5,525 bases of DNA from CAYXXN01 sp964469055 (GTDB taxonomy: Bacteria; Acidobacteriota; Thermoanaerobaculia; Multivoradales; JAHEKO01): positions 1 through 5,525 of the forward strand of contig CAYXXN010000148.1 in NCBI GenBank assembly GCA_964469055.1, written 5' to 3'. Position numbers and translations under genes: made by a program. Below, in pieces: positions 5,308 through 5,525 of the stretch. The notes beneath the pieces are model-generated. The model saw only the letters and a program-made list of their open reading frames with translations, was not told the DNA's origin and did not search any database. Positions within the stretch are counted from its first letter, which is position 1. Every line of letters begins with the position of its first letter.

Positions 5308-5525
5308 GTGATCGGCACCAGCCTGTCCCACTTCCGCATCACCGCCAAGCTCGGCGAAGGCGGGATGGGGGCGGTCTACCGCGCCGAGGACACGCGCCTC
5401 GGTCGCGCGGTGGCGATCAAGGTGCTGCCGGAAGCCTTCACCGCCGATCCGGAGCGGTTGGCGCGCTTCGAGCGCGAGGCGAAGGTCCTGGCCTCGCTCA
5501 GCCATGCGCACATCGCGGCCTTGTA
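5308..5525 (+). CDS. Ser/Thr protein kinase, N-terminal part (3' end outside window)
   Basis: The first 72 codons of a second Hanks-type kinase, cut by the right edge. Visible are the glycine loop LGEGGMGAVY (15-24), the ATP-anchoring Lys38 in VAIK, and the helix-C region FEREAKVLASL with Glu57. About 55 of 72 residues match the N-terminus of the first kinase with no gap, so the two are close paralogues. By analogy it probably continues into a transmembrane helix and a sensor region, but none of that is visible. The GTG at 5308 is the earliest possible start because an in-frame TAG (5305-5307) directly precedes it; it also matches the paralogue start (VIGTSL versus MIGATL). The nearest Shine-Dalgarno-like sequence, TGAGG at 5289-5293, lies 14 nt upstream, which is long. 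It follows the dehydratase by 45 bp on the same strand. Confidence 0.9.
   Translation, partial: MIGTSLSHFRITAKLGEGGMGAVYRAEDTRLGRAVAIKVLPEAFTADPERLARFEREAKVLASLSHAHIAAL

Noticed and set aside
4093..5511. Open frame of 472 codons on the - strand across the dehydratase
   Set aside because: It spans a well-supported PLP enzyme, the spacer and part of two other genes, and its translation has no recognisable motif; a shadow frame caused by high GC.
1..5525. A new defence or mobile system
   Set aside because: No nuclease, transposase, integrase, reverse transcriptase, CRISPR-like array or phage gene is visible. The kinase-PD40 architecture and vapBC remnant are known types, so a novel multi-gene system is not supported.

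Overview
This is a GC-rich bacterial window (high G+C, strong G/C bias at third codon positions, frequent GTG starts). Two Ser/Thr kinase genes of the type that joins a kinase domain to a TolB/PD40 propeller point to an Acidobacteriota-like chromosome, for example Thermoanaerobaculia or relatives. Gemmatimonadota is less likely but possible. This placement is inferred from gene style; no marker gene is present.

Layout, left to right on the + strand. First comes the 3' end of a DinB-like metalloprotein (2-226). A 118-bp gap follows, with a possible -10 box and a cluster of short CATGA repeats. Next is an intact VapB-like ribbon-helix-helix antitoxin (345-593), overlapping by 4 bp a tiny remnant of its VapC PIN toxin (590-682). 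The remnant keeps only the first and last few residues of the family. A 921-residue membrane-anchored kinase with about twelve PD40 motifs starts 10 bp later (693-3458). Converging on it, on the - strand, is a 222-residue lipoprotein made of two copies of one beta-rich domain (3476-4144). A 152-bp divergent spacer separates that from a PLP-dependent threonine/serine dehydratase or serine racemase-like enzyme (4297-5262). A second, closely related kinase begins at 5308 and runs off the right edge.

The genes do not form one obvious pathway. The antitoxin, toxin remnant and first kinase are packed tightly enough to share a transcript. The lipoprotein and the dehydratase diverge from a common spacer. 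The dehydratase and the second kinase are only 45 bp apart, but a -10-like box over the dehydratase stop codon could give the kinase its own promoter.

I see no RNA gene, CRISPR array, insertion sequence or phage gene, and no clearly new multi-gene system. The observations most worth checking are the internally deleted VapC, the probably leaderless dehydratase mRNA, the duplicated acidic lipoprotein, and the insertion in the N-lobe of the first kinase.
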